Positions 44,579-53,395 are shown, counted from the stretch's first letter. The stretch: 64,000 bases of DNA from CALBZH01 sp964538515 (GCA_964538515.1 CAZIEW010000007.1:1-64000); one strand, 5' to 3'. Program-made: numbers and translations. The notes: generated from the sequence alone by a model not told the origin.

Positions 44579-45089
44579 GACCCATGTGATGGGGCTTTTT
44601 AGGGAAGAACGACATGCCGTGGAAGCCGTCGCGGCTTTGAGACGGCCCGGCTCACCCTGGCCGGTGGTCCGGGTGCACAGTCCGATCCCGAGCAGCGCCC
44701 TGGCCGAAGCGATGCAAGTCAAGAAGAGCCAGGTCGGCTGGTTCACTCTGGCGGGCGGAATCATCGGGTTTTTCAGCGGCTTCGGACTGGCCATTTTCAC
44801 GGCAGCCCGCTGGGGGCTGATCGTCGGAGGAAAGCCCGTCGTGGCCCTGGTGCCCTTTGTCATTGTGGGGTTTGAGTTCACCATCCTGTTTGCCATCGTT
44901 GGCAACCTGATCGGTTTCCTGCACCAGTCTCGCCTTCCGCGGCTGGCGAACCTGGAACAATACGACGAGCGCTGTTCGGGCGAGCATTACGGGGTGCTGG
45001 CTTCGTGCGCGATCGCCGATCAGGAGCGTCTAGCCGCCTTCTTCGAGGAAAAGGGCGGCGAGGTCCGAAGCTTCGAGGGGCTGCCGTGA
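44568..45089 (+). CDS. actD: ACIII subunit ActD (DUF3341)
   Basis: A 173-residue membrane protein. A soluble start (HVMGLFREERHAVEAVAALRRPG) precedes two membrane segments (WFTLAGGIIGFFSGFGLAIF and VALVPFVIVGFEFTILFAIVGNLIGFL). A soluble tail ends with a domain handling SGEHYGVLASCA. This layout is that of DUF3341/ActD, a structural subunit of ACIII. Overlaps with actC at the start support one operon. Confidence 0.9.
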   Translation: MATETHVMGLFREERHAVEAVAALRRPGSPWPVVRVHSPIPSSALAEAMQVKKSQVGWFTLAGGIIGFFSGFGLAIFTAARWGLIVGGKPVVALVPFVIVGFEFTILFAIVGNLIGFLHQSRLPRLANLEQYDERCSGEHYGVLASCAIADQERLAAFFEEKGGEVRSFEGLP

Positions 45090-45114
45090 TGCCAACGACA
45101 GAGATGTTCCGACG

Positions 45115-46317
45115 ATGAGTGTGATGGAGAGGAAAAAGTCTCGAGGCACCTTGTATGCGGCGCTGACAGTGGTCGGACTCGCCATGTTCCTTTACGGAGC
45201 CGCGGGGGAGAGCGCCGGACGAGCGTGGCTTGCCTACCTGATCAACTTCTTGTTCTGGTCGGCCGTCGCCCAGGGAGGGTTGCTCTTTGCCGTCGTCATG
45301 ACCACGGTTCGAGCGCGCTGGAGCAGTCCATTGGAAGGAGTCTCCCAGGCGTTTGCGGCCTTCTTTCCCATTTCCTTCGTGCTGTTTCTCCTGCTTTTCC
45401 TCGGCAGCACCCATGTCTTCCCGTGGCTCCACGACCACCATTTGCACGGCAAGGAAGCGTGGCTCAACGTCCCGTTTCTGTTCGCACGAGACACCCTTGG
45501 CCTGCTCATTCTCTACCTCCTGGGCATGGCGTACGTATATAACGCCTTGCTTTTGAAGCTGGAGCCGAACAGGGCAGGAGGATTCCTGCGATCAGCCTTC
45601 TGCCGGCTGCGCGGCGAGCGGAAGCTTGACCGGGATCGGGTCACGGGCCGCATGCGAGCGCTCGGTATCGGCTACATCGCGGCCTTCGCCGTGGTCCTCT
45701 CCCTCGTCGGCATGGACCTGGTCATGGCCGCCGACCCGCACTGGGTGTCGACCCTCTTTGGTCCGTACACGTTTGTGAAAGCCTTCTACATCGGGCTGGG
45801 AGGGCTCATCATCCTGGCCGCGGTGCTGCACATCCGTCCCGATAACGGCTTCACGTTGACGGAGTCGCAACTGCATGACGTCGGGAAGCTTTTCTTCGCC
45901 TTCTGCTTGGTGTGGGCGGATTTCTTCTATGTGCAGCTGGTCGTCATCTGGTATGGGAACATCCCTGAGGAAACCGCGTATGTCATCGAGCGCACCATGA
46001 TGGTCCCGTGGAGGAGCCTTGCCTGGATCATCCTGATCGTGTGCTTTCTCGTTCCCTTTTTCGTTCTCCTGAACAGACGGGTCAAGACCATGCCGCGCGC
46101 GATGATCGGGCTTTGCTCGTTGGTGCTGGCGGGGATCTGGCTTGAGCACTTGCTCCTTCTCGGCTCTCCCCTGACCCATTCGGACCGTGCGCTTCCGCTT
46201 GGGGGGAGCGATGTCTTGATCAGCCTGGGATTTTTGGGCCTGATGCTGATGGCGCTCTCCTTCTTCCTGAAGGAATTCCCGGAGCTGACTCGAGTCGAAA
46301 GGAGGGAGACCGCCTGA
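45115..46317 (+). CDS. actF: ACIII subunit ActF, membrane quinone-associated protein
   Basis: A 400-residue integral membrane protein with about ten hydrophobic segments. Typical stretches are AYLINFLFWSAVAQGGLLFAVVM near the N-terminus and AFYIGLGGLIILAAVLHIRPD in the middle. This matches the second NrfD-like subunit (ActF) of ACIII, a degenerate relative of ActC. Its stop overlaps the pentaheme cytochrome start (TGATGG), so coupling is tight. Confidence 0.85.
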   Translation: MSVMERKKSRGTLYAALTVVGLAMFLYGAAGESAGRAWLAYLINFLFWSAVAQGGLLFAVVMTTVRARWSSPLEGVSQAFAAFFPISFVLFLLLFLGSTHVFPWLHDHHLHGKEAWLNVPFLFARDTLGLLILYLLGMAYVYNALLLKLEPNRAGGFLRSAFCRLRGERKLDRDRVTGRMRALGIGYIAAFAVVLSLVGMDLVMAADPHWVSTLFGPYTFVKAFYIGLGGLIILAAVLHIRPDNGFTLTESQLHDVGKLFFAFCLVWADFFYVQLVVIWYGNIPEETAYVIERTMMVPWRSLAWIILIVCFLVPFFVLLNRRVKTMPRAMIGLCSLVLAGIWLEHLLLLGSPLTHSDRALPLGGSDVLISLGFLGLMLMALSFFLKEFPELTRVERRETA

Positions 46318-46910
46318 TGGACGTTCTCGCCACCCTCCTCACTTTGACTGTCCTGACCGTGAGTAGTCTGATCTTGGTGCGGCGGTACTGGACCTTTCTG
46401 CGAGGGAACGTCGCACCGATCGGTCTCAGTCTCCTGTGCGCGGCAGCGGTTGCCGCCTTTCTCCACTTCTTCTACCGGACCCCGGGGACGGAAATCGGGG
46501 AGGCGCAGCCCATCCCGTTCAGCCACCGGGTCCATGCAGGCGTCAAGAACATTCAGTGCGAGTTCTGCCACCCGTACGTCGGTGAATCCCTCGATCCAGG
46601 GTTGCCCCCTGTGGAGAAATGTCTGTACTGCCACAACTACATCATCGCCAACCATCCAGAGATTCGTAAAGAGCACCACTACTTCGACACCCGGACACCA
46701 ACCCCCTGGAAGAAGGCCAATTACCTGGCCGAGCACGTGGTCTTCAACCATCAGCGCCATATCAAGAAGGAGCTGGCCTGCAAGGAATGCCACGGGCAAG
46801 TGGAGACGATGGACCGCATCCACGGCAAGTTTTTTTACATGCACTTTTGCATCGAATGCCATCGAGAGCGCAAAGCCAACATCGATTGCTGGCTCTCCTG
46901 CCACAATTGA
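46317..46910 (+). CDS. actA: ACIII subunit ActA-like pentaheme cytochrome c
   Basis: A 197-residue membrane-anchored cytochrome: two hydrophobic segments at about 4-22 and 34-51, then the periplasmic heme domain. Heme motifs are CEFCH (81-85), CLYCH (102-106), CKECH (155-159), CIECH (178-182) and a fifth site CWLSCH (191-196). The fifth has three residues between the cysteines in place of two. The pattern fits ActA, which passes electrons from ActB to ActE and the oxidase. Position after actF is unusual, since actA commonly leads the operon. Confidence 0.88.
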   Translation: MDVLATLLTLTVLTVSSLILVRRYWTFLRGNVAPIGLSLLCAAAVAAFLHFFYRTPGTEIGEAQPIPFSHRVHAGVKNIQCEFCHPYVGESLDPGLPPVEKCLYCHNYIIANHPEIRKEHHYFDTRTPTPWKKANYLAEHVVFNHQRHIKKELACKECHGQVETMDRIHGKFFYMHFCIECHRERKANIDCWLSCHN

Positions 46911-46929
46911 CCGACAAGGGAAAGGATCC

Positions 46930-48303
46930 ATGGCACCCAACAGGGTCGAAGCAGAGGACAGATATCTCACTGCGAAGGCATTTTGCATCACTTCGGCGGC
47001 TTGGTTCGCGGTGGCGACGTCCGTGGGGGTGCTCGCGGCGGGGTATCTCATCGCCCCCGACTTCATGGCCAACATCGGGTTTCTGCAGTTCGGGCGGATC
47101 CGGCCCATTCACGTGAATTTGGTCCTGTTCGGATTCGTAACCCCCGGGCTCCTGGCCGCGGCACACTATTACATCCCGAAAATGCTGCGAACGCCACTTT
47201 ACAGCGAGAAACTGGGGTTGCTCACGGTGCTGGTTTGGAATGCCGCCGTGCTTTCGGGGGCGGCCACCCTATCGGCCGGATTCACCCAGGCCAGGGAATA
47301 TGCCGAGCTGATCTGGCCCGTCGATGTCCTGGTCGTTATGGCCTTCGCCCTGTTGTTTTGGAACCTGATCCTGACCGTTCGCCGGCGCAGGGAGCCCATC
47401 CTGTACGTTTCCATCTGGTATGCCTGCGCGGCCGTGGTCATGACGGGCACGACGTACTGCATCGGCAACGTCATCTGGAAGCCGGACACGGGAGCCCTGG
47501 TGGGGATTCCCGATGCGATCATCCTGTGGTTTTACGGACACAACATTTTCGGGCTCCTGCTCACCCCCCTCTCCCTGGGAGTGGCCTACTACGTCATCCC
47601 GAGGGTGACCCGCAGCCCGCTCTACAGCCACACGTTAAGCCTGCTCGGCTTCTGGAGCCTCCTGGTGGTCTACACCCACATCGGCACGCATCACCTGTTA
47701 CAGGTTCCGGTACCCACCTGGCTGAAGGTGATCGCCATCGTGGACAGCATAGCCATGGTGATCCCCGTCATGGTGTTCCTCATCAACATCTGGTACACGG
47801 CCAAGGACAAACTAGGCGAGATTCACGCCGACATCGCGGGCAAATTCGTGCTCACCGGCACCATCATGTACTTTTTCGTGAGCATCCAAGGCTCCATGAT
47901 GGCCCTGCCCCAGGTACAGCGCGTCACCCATTTCAACAACTGGGTGGTGGGACACGCTCACATCGGGGTGCTGGGCTTTGCCGGCATGATCGCCCTCGGC
48001 GGCCTTTACTACATCCTGCCGCGAATTTCGGGGCGGCCCCTCCACAGCCGCTTTCTGGCCGACCTGCAGTACTGGCTGGTGCTGATCGGAGTGAGCGGGT
48101 TCACGATCGTGCTGACCATCGTCGGTCTGATCCAGGGCAATGCCTGGCTCAACGGCGAAACAGTTTACCGCGTGCTGCCCGAGATCCATATGTACTATGT
48201 TCTTCGGGCCGCCATCGGGCTGATGATCGCCATCGGGGCCTACATCGGGCTTTACAACATCATCCGGACCCTGTTCTCCAAACCCGGAGATGAGGCACCA
48301 TGA
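46930..48303 (+). CDS. ccoN: cbb3-type cytochrome c oxidase subunit I
   Basis: A 457-residue heme-copper oxidase core. ATG 46930 follows AAAGGA; the frame upstream is antiparallel noise over actA. About twelve membrane segments. Ligands are visible: IRPIHVNLVLFGF (low-spin heme His), WFYGHNIFGLLLTP (CuB His), THIGTHHLLQ (two CuB His), and VVGHAHIGVLGF (heme ligands). The cbb3-type cross-linked Tyr region and HM in EIHMYY are consistent with CcoN. It reduces oxygen with high affinity. It is embedded in the ACIII operon, 19 bases after actA. Confidence 0.9.
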   Translation: MAPNRVEAEDRYLTAKAFCITSAAWFAVATSVGVLAAGYLIAPDFMANIGFLQFGRIRPIHVNLVLFGFVTPGLLAAAHYYIPKMLRTPLYSEKLGLLTVLVWNAAVLSGAATLSAGFTQAREYAELIWPVDVLVVMAFALLFWNLILTVRRRREPILYVSIWYACAAVVMTGTTYCIGNVIWKPDTGALVGIPDAIILWFYGHNIFGLLLTPLSLGVAYYVIPRVTRSPLYSHTLSLLGFWSLLVVYTHIGTHHLLQVPVPTWLKVIAIVDSIAMVIPVMVFLINIWYTAKDKLGEIHADIAGKFVLTGTIMYFFVSIQGSMMALPQVQRVTHFNNWVVGHAHIGVLGFAGMIALGGLYYILPRISGRPLHSRFLADLQYWLVLIGVSGFTIVLTIVGLIQGNAWLNGETVYRVLPEIHMYYVLRAAIGLMIAIGAYIGLYNIIRTLFSKPGDEAP

Positions 48304-49238
48304 CTCAGAAGATGACACCCTCCACAATTGTTCTGGGGTCGCTCGCGATCCTGCTGACCATCACCTTCATGGTCGTCTTCTGGCCGTGGGCCACGGTGGA
48401 CAAATCCCCTTCGGAGATCTTTCGATCTCGCACCGATCGGGAAATGGCCGGGCGTCACATTTACATGCAAAACGGGTGTGTTTACTGCCACAGCCAGTCG
48501 ATCCGGACGATCGACTGGGGCCAGGGCGCCGAGCGCATCGCCCAGGCCGGCGATTACGCGGCGGACGAGCCCATCCTCCTGGGATCGGCCCGGACGGGAG
48601 TGGACCTTTCTCAGGAGGGCGGTGAGCACCCCGACGACTGGCACATCGCCCATTTCACCAACCCACGCTTCACCCGGCCCAACTCCATCATGCCGCCTTT
48701 CCAGTGGCTGGGCATGGAGAAGATCCAGCTCCTCACGGATTACGTGCAGAGCCTGGGGCTGAAGAACGCCGACCACCGCATGGAGCGGCAGCGCACCTGG
48801 AAGAAGCAAGTGACCGAGGCCTACGAGGCGGGCCCCGAGCACAACGTTCAATGGCTGGCCGACCATGTGCCCGAAGGGTGGCGCATCGTTCCCAACCCTT
48901 ATCCGACCACCGAGGCGGACCTGGCCCGCGGTCACAAAATCTACCAGGATGAATGCCTCGGCTGTCACGGCCCGATCGGTGACGGAATGGGACCCGCTCA
49001 GCAATGGATCTATCCGCCACCGCTCAACTTCACGATCCTCAAGGACCGCGGCATCAGCGGAGGAATCCTTTACTACCAGATCATGAACGGCATTACGGGA
49101 ACGGCAATGCCTTATTTCAAACGGGAGCTCGAATCGGAGAAGATTTGGGCGGTTGGCAACTATGTGGCGGTCAATTTCATCAACCAGTCGGACGCCAACA
49201 CGGAGCCGCGCGGGATCGACGCATCCTACGAGCCCTGA
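48300..49238 (+). CDS. ccoO: cbb3 oxidase cytochrome subunits, CcoO-CcoP-type fusion
   Basis: A 312-residue protein. One membrane anchor (IVLGSLAILLTITFMVVFWPW), then a CcoO-type cytochrome with GRHIYMQNGCVYCHSQSIR and SIMPPFQW (Met ligand). From about 215 a second class I cytochrome domain follows with CLGCH and GTAMPYF (Met ligand). The canonical cbb3 oxidase has CcoO and a separate diheme CcoP; here one CcoP-like heme domain is joined to CcoO. Its start overlaps the ccoN stop (ATGA). It delivers electrons to the CcoN heme-copper centre. Confidence 0.88.
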   Translation: MTQKMTPSTIVLGSLAILLTITFMVVFWPWATVDKSPSEIFRSRTDREMAGRHIYMQNGCVYCHSQSIRTIDWGQGAERIAQAGDYAADEPILLGSARTGVDLSQEGGEHPDDWHIAHFTNPRFTRPNSIMPPFQWLGMEKIQLLTDYVQSLGLKNADHRMERQRTWKKQVTEAYEAGPEHNVQWLADHVPEGWRIVPNPYPTTEADLARGHKIYQDECLGCHGPIGDGMGPAQQWIYPPPLNFTILKDRGISGGILYYQIMNGITGTAMPYFKRELESEKIWAVGNYVAVNFINQSDANTEPRGIDASYEP

Positions 49239-49328
49239 CACTCGGCCCACCCGATTGATATCGCCGAGGGAGGCCGCCCGGGAGCTCAAATCGAAGTCCG
49301 GGGGGTAGGATGAAGGAGGGAGCTCAAA

Positions 49329-49589
49329 TTGTACTTCCCCTATTTCATGGCCTACATGGCCGCTGGTCTGGCCTTCAGCCTGCTCGCGCTCTTATGGGCG
49401 ATCCGCCATGGGCAGTTCAAGGACCAGCAGCGGGCCCGCTATCTGCCTTTGGATGACGAAGAGGAGTCCAGCCCGGTCAGGGCGTCGAAAATGGGAAAAG
49501 GAGAGCTCTACGTCCTCATGACCCTGGCTCTCATCGGACTCCTGGCCAGCGGCACCGTGCTCGTGTTTTCACTGCTGCGGGCTCGCTGA
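49329..49589 (+). CDS. CcoS-like small membrane protein
   Basis: An 86-residue protein starting with TTG 49329 behind a perfect AAGGAGG. Two membrane segments (AAGLAFSLLALLWAIRHGQF and VLMTLALIGLLASGTVLVFSLL) flank a charged loop with QRARYLPLDDEEE. The first half resembles CcoS/FixS assembly factors (single segment, then GQFxD-like and PL). The second segment is extra. It probably helps oxidase assembly; the rare TTG start may keep the amount low. Confidence 0.65.
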   Translation: MYFPYFMAYMAAGLAFSLLALLWAIRHGQFKDQQRARYLPLDDEEESSPVRASKMGKGELYVLMTLALIGLLASGTVLVFSLLRAR

Positions 49590-49604
49590 GAGAAGGAGCA
49601 TGCC

Positions 49605-49880
49605 ATGCGCTATTTTCAGCTCCTGAACGTTCAACACTACGTGCTTTTCGTCTGCACCGCCATCATCACGGTGGTGCTCCTGGCCTTGGCGCTCGGCCAC
49701 ACGCATTTTCGCACCAAGAATTCCGAGGAGCGTCAGACGAAGATCGTCCACGCCTATCCTTCCGAGATCGGCGAGCGCAACGCCCCCTTCCCCCTCTTTC
49801 TCGCTCTGGTCATTCTCGGGACGGTCTTGTGGGGAATCGGGTACATCGTCGCCCATGGCCTTTATGGAGTGAAGATTTAG
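49605..49880 (+). CDS. Small membrane protein, possible CcoP N-terminal-like subunit
   Basis: A 91-residue protein with two membrane segments (LFVCTAIITVVLLALALGH and FPLFLALVILGTVLWGIGYIV). GERNAPFPLFL before the second segment recalls the DNPLPRWW-type entry of the CcoP N-terminal anchor. It could thus be the detached membrane anchor of the fused cytochrome subunit. No heme site. It lies inside the oxidase operon with a good AGAAGGAG site. The assignment is tentative. Confidence 0.5.
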   Translation: MRYFQLLNVQHYVLFVCTAIITVVLLALALGHTHFRTKNSEERQTKIVHAYPSEIGERNAPFPLFLALVILGTVLWGIGYIVAHGLYGVKI

Positions 49881-49881
49881 G

Positions 49882-50109
49882 ATGGAAGCCAACGGTGAGC
49901 AGCAATCGGCCCGAAGGACCTGGATGATCATCATCGGTCTGTTGATTTTGATCCTTGCCAAAGGAATGTTCACGTACTTTTTCGTGGGAGACCTGGGTCA
50001 GCCCACGTGGGATTACCGGCCCGTACCCGATGTCCCGGGCCAGTCCCCCTATGCCGTCTATCCACCGCAGCCCTTTCCGCAGCACGTGAGGGGAGACAAA
50101 GGACAGTAA
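49882..50109 (+). CDS. Small single-span membrane protein of unknown function
   Basis: A 75-residue protein with one membrane segment (WMIIIGLLILILAKGMFTYFFV) and a proline-rich periplasmic tail (YRPVPDVPGQSPYAVYPPQP). It starts one base after the preceding stop and ends where actE begins. The location suggests a structural subunit or assembly factor linking the oxidase and ACIII. I do not recognise a family. Confidence 0.6.
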   Translation: MEANGEQQSARRTWMIIIGLLILILAKGMFTYFFVGDLGQPTWDYRPVPDVPGQSPYAVYPPQPFPQHVRGDKGQ

Positions 50110-50703
50110 ATGAAGCGACTGCTCTTCATCTCCATCGCCCTGGTCGCCCTGGGAGGCGTCTACCAGCTGCTGATGAAATACGACAACGACTTCCCCTACG
50201 GCCGGATGCGCGAAACTCCGGCGGTGCGCCCGTATGAACAGCCGCAGCTCACGATGGAATCGGGGTTGGTGCCCTTCGAAGGCGGTGAAGCCCTCTACCG
50301 CATGGTCAGCCCGGAGGCCCTGAAATCCCCCCTGGACGGCGCGGATCCGGCCGTTCGGGATTCCGGAAGAAAGCTGTATGCAATCTATTGTCAGCAGTGC
50401 CACGGACCGGCCTTCGACGGCAACGGAACCGTCGGCCAGAGCTTCAAGCCCCTGCCCACCGATTTGCAGAGCCCTCACGTTCAGGGGGAATCGGAGGGGA
50501 AGATGTTTCAGCACATCAGCTACGGGATCGGTGGAACAGGGCGGCAGCCGGCCCTGGCCACCACCATCCCCGTGCTGCGCCGGTGGGAGATCGTTGCATT
50601 CGTGAAGTCCCTCGGCCTGCGCAGCGCCGTCCCTTCGGATCCCTGTGCCGACACGTGCACGGAGGCTGGATCCCTCCTCGGAAAGCCCAGCCTCCTCCAG
50701 TAA
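50110..50703 (+). CDS. actE: ACIII subunit ActE-like monoheme cytochrome c
   Basis: A 197-residue protein with an N-terminal signal or anchor (LLFISIALVALGGVYQLLM) and one heme site CQQCH at about residues 94-98. The region before it (YGRMRETPAVRPYEQP ... PFEGG) is the usual ActE lead with the pattern DMRIxPAVKPLE-like. The possible axial Met is not obvious; KMFQHISYGIG is near the expected place. It is the terminal electron carrier of ACIII towards the oxidase. The gene is last in the operon and three bases from the convergent response regulator gene. Confidence 0.82.
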   Translation: MKRLLFISIALVALGGVYQLLMKYDNDFPYGRMRETPAVRPYEQPQLTMESGLVPFEGGEALYRMVSPEALKSPLDGADPAVRDSGRKLYAIYCQQCHGPAFDGNGTVGQSFKPLPTDLQSPHVQGESEGKMFQHISYGIGGTGRQPALATTIPVLRRWEIVAFVKSLGLRSAVPSDPCADTCTEAGSLLGKPSLLQ

Positions 50704-50706
50704 CCG

Positions 50707-51093
50707 CTAGCTCCTGCCCGAAGCCTGCTTAATCTTATCGATGAGCTCCTCCAAATCACACGGTTTGGTGAGATAGTCGTGAGCACCGAACTCGACTCCT
50801 TCACGGGCTGCGGTCTCGGATCCATGCCCGGTCAACATGATCACCGGCATAGTAGGGTCCATCTTCTTGAAAACCTTCAGGACCTCGATGCCGTCCATAT
50901 CTTCCATTTTGAGATCCAGCACGGCCGCATCGAAGGACTCGCGCCGCAGGATCTGAATGGCCTCGGTGCCGCTCAAGGCTGCCGTGACGGCGATGTCCCT
51001 CTTGGCCATCCGTTTGGCCAGCACGGAGACATACCCGGCCTCGTCGTCCACCAGAAGGAGCTTGATCTTCTCGGACTGTGCGGTCTCCATCAT
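50707..51093 (-). CDS. Receiver-only response regulator
   Basis: A 128-residue CheY-like protein. Acidic pair in LLVDDEAGY, phospho-Asp in AAVLDLKMEDMDG, Thr/Ser switch in IMLTGHGSE, and Lys in YLTKPCD are all present. No output domain. It follows another receiver protein and a histidine kinase on the same strand, so it is a likely phosphorelay partner. Two adjacent ATG codons (51093 and 51090) are possible. Confidence 0.9.
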   Translation of the reverse strand: MMETAQSEKIKLLLVDDEAGYVSVLAKRMAKRDIAVTAALSGTEAIQILRRESFDAAVLDLKMEDMDGIEVLKVFKKMDPTMPVIMLTGHGSETAAREGVEFGAHDYLTKPCDLEELIDKIKQASGRS

Positions 51094-51110
51094 CGAAGTA
51101 CCCCTGGATG

Positions 51111-51545
51111 TCAGTCGCCGCGGCGCAATGCGATTTCATGAATGCGAGCCTGTGTGATCTTCTCCTCATGCCCCGATTTCTTCGCCTTGGCTTCCTGAAC
51201 CTTGACCATGAGCTGCTCGATGTCACAAGGCTTCATCAAATAATCATAGGCCCCCAGCTTCATGCCTTCAATGCCCGTTTCGATGGTTGCATGCCCTGTA
51301 AGCATGATGACTTCAACCAAGGGATAGGCCTTTTTGATTTCTCTGAGGGTCTCGATCCCGTCCATCCCGGGCATTTTCACATCCAAGATCACCACGTCGA
51401 TATTCTTGTGCTTCTTCAGCATGTCCAGCGCCTCCGGACCGTTGTATGCGGCCAGAATGGTCAGGTTTCGCTTGGTCAGCCGTTTGGTCATCGTTTCCAC
51501 GAAGGGCACTTCATCATCGACCAACATCACTACTGTGGACAACAT
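51111..51545 (-). CDS. Receiver response regulator with short helical tail
   Basis: A 144-residue protein with a perfect AAGGAGGATCC site. Receiver residues are intact: MLVDDEVPF, VVILDVKMPGMDG, IMLTGHATIE, YLMKPCD. A charged helical tail (VQEAKAKKSGHEEKITQARIHEIALRRGD) follows. The same tail style occurs in the response regulator at 58346, suggesting a family with a common partner. No DNA-binding domain. It lies between the kinase and the second receiver. Confidence 0.9.
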   Translation of the reverse strand: MLSTVVMLVDDEVPFVETMTKRLTKRNLTILAAYNGPEALDMLKKHKNIDVVILDVKMPGMDGIETLREIKKAYPLVEVIMLTGHATIETGIEGMKLGAYDYLMKPCDIEQLMVKVQEAKAKKSGHEEKITQARIHEIALRRGD

Positions 51546-51637
51546 GCTGGATCCTCCTTGTTGATTCCGTCGCTACCCGCTGTGCGGCCCCCTTTCACGG
51601 CTCGTGACACGGCCGTGCCCGCTTCCGATCGATCGCT

Positions 51638-53395
51638 TCAAGACTCGGAGCCTTGCTTTTTGCTGATGGGCAGATACACGTGAAATGTCGTTCCGACATC
51701 GACGGCACTGTTAACCGTGATGTCGCCTCCCAGTTTCTTCACAATGCCGTAACAGATGGACAGTCCGAGACCCGTTCCCTTGCCCACCGGCTTGGTAGTG
51801 AAGAAGGGGTCGAAAATCCGGGCCATCACGGCCGGGGGAATCCCCTGGCCATTGTCCGCAACGTCGACCACCACGAAATCCCCATCCTTGCGACTGGTGA
51901 CTTCGATTGTACCGCCCCCTGTGCCGATGGCATCGATGGCGTTGTTGATGAGGTTCAGCAGGACCTGCTGCATCTCCGAAGGTGACGCTGCCACAAGCGG
52001 GAGATCCGGATCGAGATTCGTGATCACTTTGACGTTGCTGAAACGCGACCGCTGCTCCGATACCCCTAGAACCTCCTCGATCAGATCGTTGAATCGGACC
52101 TCGCGGATCCGCGGGTCCGTTCGCCGGGCAAAGCTCAACAGCTTATGGGTGATTTCCTTGCAGCGCTCCCCTTGGGTCCGGATCTGATCGACGGCGCGCT
52201 TGAGCTCCGTGACGTTTTCGCTGTCCTCGAAGTCCTCTTCCTTGAGCAAATCCCCAATCCACCCGGCTTCCTCCACCATGATGGCGATGGGATTGTTGAT
52301 CTCGTGGGCGATCCCGGCGGCCAGCTCCCCCACGGACGCGAGCTTTCCGGCCTCGATCACCTTCTCGTTCATCATTTCCTTCTCTCGATCGGCCTGCGCG
52401 ATGCGACCGACGATCTTTCTAGAAAGGACAAACGCCATGATAAGAATGCTGATACCGCCCAGAACGCAAATCAGAATGGCCAAGGCACGAGCCCGATAAA
52501 CGCTCGAAAAGGCATCCGCCTCTTCCTGCTGATACACGAGGTACCATTCACCGCTCTTCAGGGGAGTAATGACATAGAGAAGCGTCTTCCCCCCATAGTC
52601 CACTTCACCAACGGTAGCCTCTTCGTCTCCCACGTTCTCACGGAGCGAGACACCGCTGATCTTCTTGAGCCGCTCCCGGCTGGTGGGGATCGGTCCCTTT
52701 TGGATTTCCTTCGCCTTGAGCAAAGGAAGCAAAACCTCTTTGCCCAGCGCGGGGGTCACCCGAGGACGGGTCTGGTAGTCGCCTTCCCGGTTGATGATGT
52801 AGGCGGCTCCCGTCTCGCCGATGTGAATACTCTCCACCAGCTCGTTGAACGCCTCGAAATCGATGGTCGACCGCAGGATCCACTCGCTCTCCCACCACAG
52901 CCGCTTGACGGTCACGATGAAGTGAGGCTGCTTCCGAAGCCCCAGGAACACGTCGCTGATATAGAACTCCCTCTCGATCGCTTTCTTGAACCAGTCCGAA
53001 TCCGAATAGTCCGCCCGCTCCAGCTTGAGATTTCCGGCATAGGCGACCTGAATCCCCCTCTCGTTCACCAGCCCCAGGTCCACGAAGACGCCACCGTAAC
53101 CGCGCTGCAGGTTCAACAGCTTGTGCTCCAGAAAGTCATCCTTGCTCAGCTGGTCGAAGGTAAACGTATTGGCCAGCACACGAAGGTAAGAGAGCTTTTC
53201 ATTCAGAAAAATATTGATGTTCTGCTGGTGCTTCTGCACCATTTCGACGAGATGGGCGATCACCTTTTCTCGATACGATATCTCGAAATGATAGCCCACG
53301 AGGCCGGAAACAAGGAGAAGGGGTGCAATCGAGACCAGGATCATGATGATGATCATGTTCCTGGTGAGGGACCGATAGTACTTTTTCTCTTGCAT
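51638..53395 (-). CDS. Membrane histidine kinase with Cache sensor
   Basis: A 585-residue kinase with GAAGGA upstream of ATG 53395. TM1 (NMIIIMILVSIAPLLLVSGLVG) and TM2 (ALAILICVLGGISILIMAFVL, about 295-315) enclose a double-Cache type sensor (YSDSDWFKKAIEREFYISDVFLG, GAAYIINREGDYQTRP). HisKA has His364 in GIAHEINNPIAIM, with ATPase motifs DNGQGIPP and GTGLGLSI. Two receiver proteins follow, so the output is by protein contact or by a distant regulator. Cache domains of this kind often bind small organic acids, which would suit the carboxylate-type transporters upstream. Confidence 0.9.
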   Translation of the reverse strand: MQEKKYYRSLTRNMIIIMILVSIAPLLLVSGLVGYHFEISYREKVIAHLVEMVQKHQQNINIFLNEKLSYLRVLANTFTFDQLSKDDFLEHKLLNLQRGYGGVFVDLGLVNERGIQVAYAGNLKLERADYSDSDWFKKAIEREFYISDVFLGLRKQPHFIVTVKRLWWESEWILRSTIDFEAFNELVESIHIGETGAAYIINREGDYQTRPRVTPALGKEVLLPLLKAKEIQKGPIPTSRERLKKISGVSLRENVGDEEATVGEVDYGGKTLLYVITPLKSGEWYLVYQQEEADAFSSVYRARALAILICVLGGISILIMAFVLSRKIVGRIAQADREKEMMNEKVIEAGKLASVGELAAGIAHEINNPIAIMVEEAGWIGDLLKEEDFEDSENVTELKRAVDQIRTQGERCKEITHKLLSFARRTDPRIREVRFNDLIEEVLGVSEQRSRFSNVKVITNLDPDLPLVAASPSEMQQVLLNLINNAIDAIGTGGGTIEVTSRKDGDFVVVDVADNGQGIPPAVMARIFDPFFTTKPVGKGTGLGLSICYGIVKKLGGDITVNSAVDVGTTFHVYLPISKKQGSES

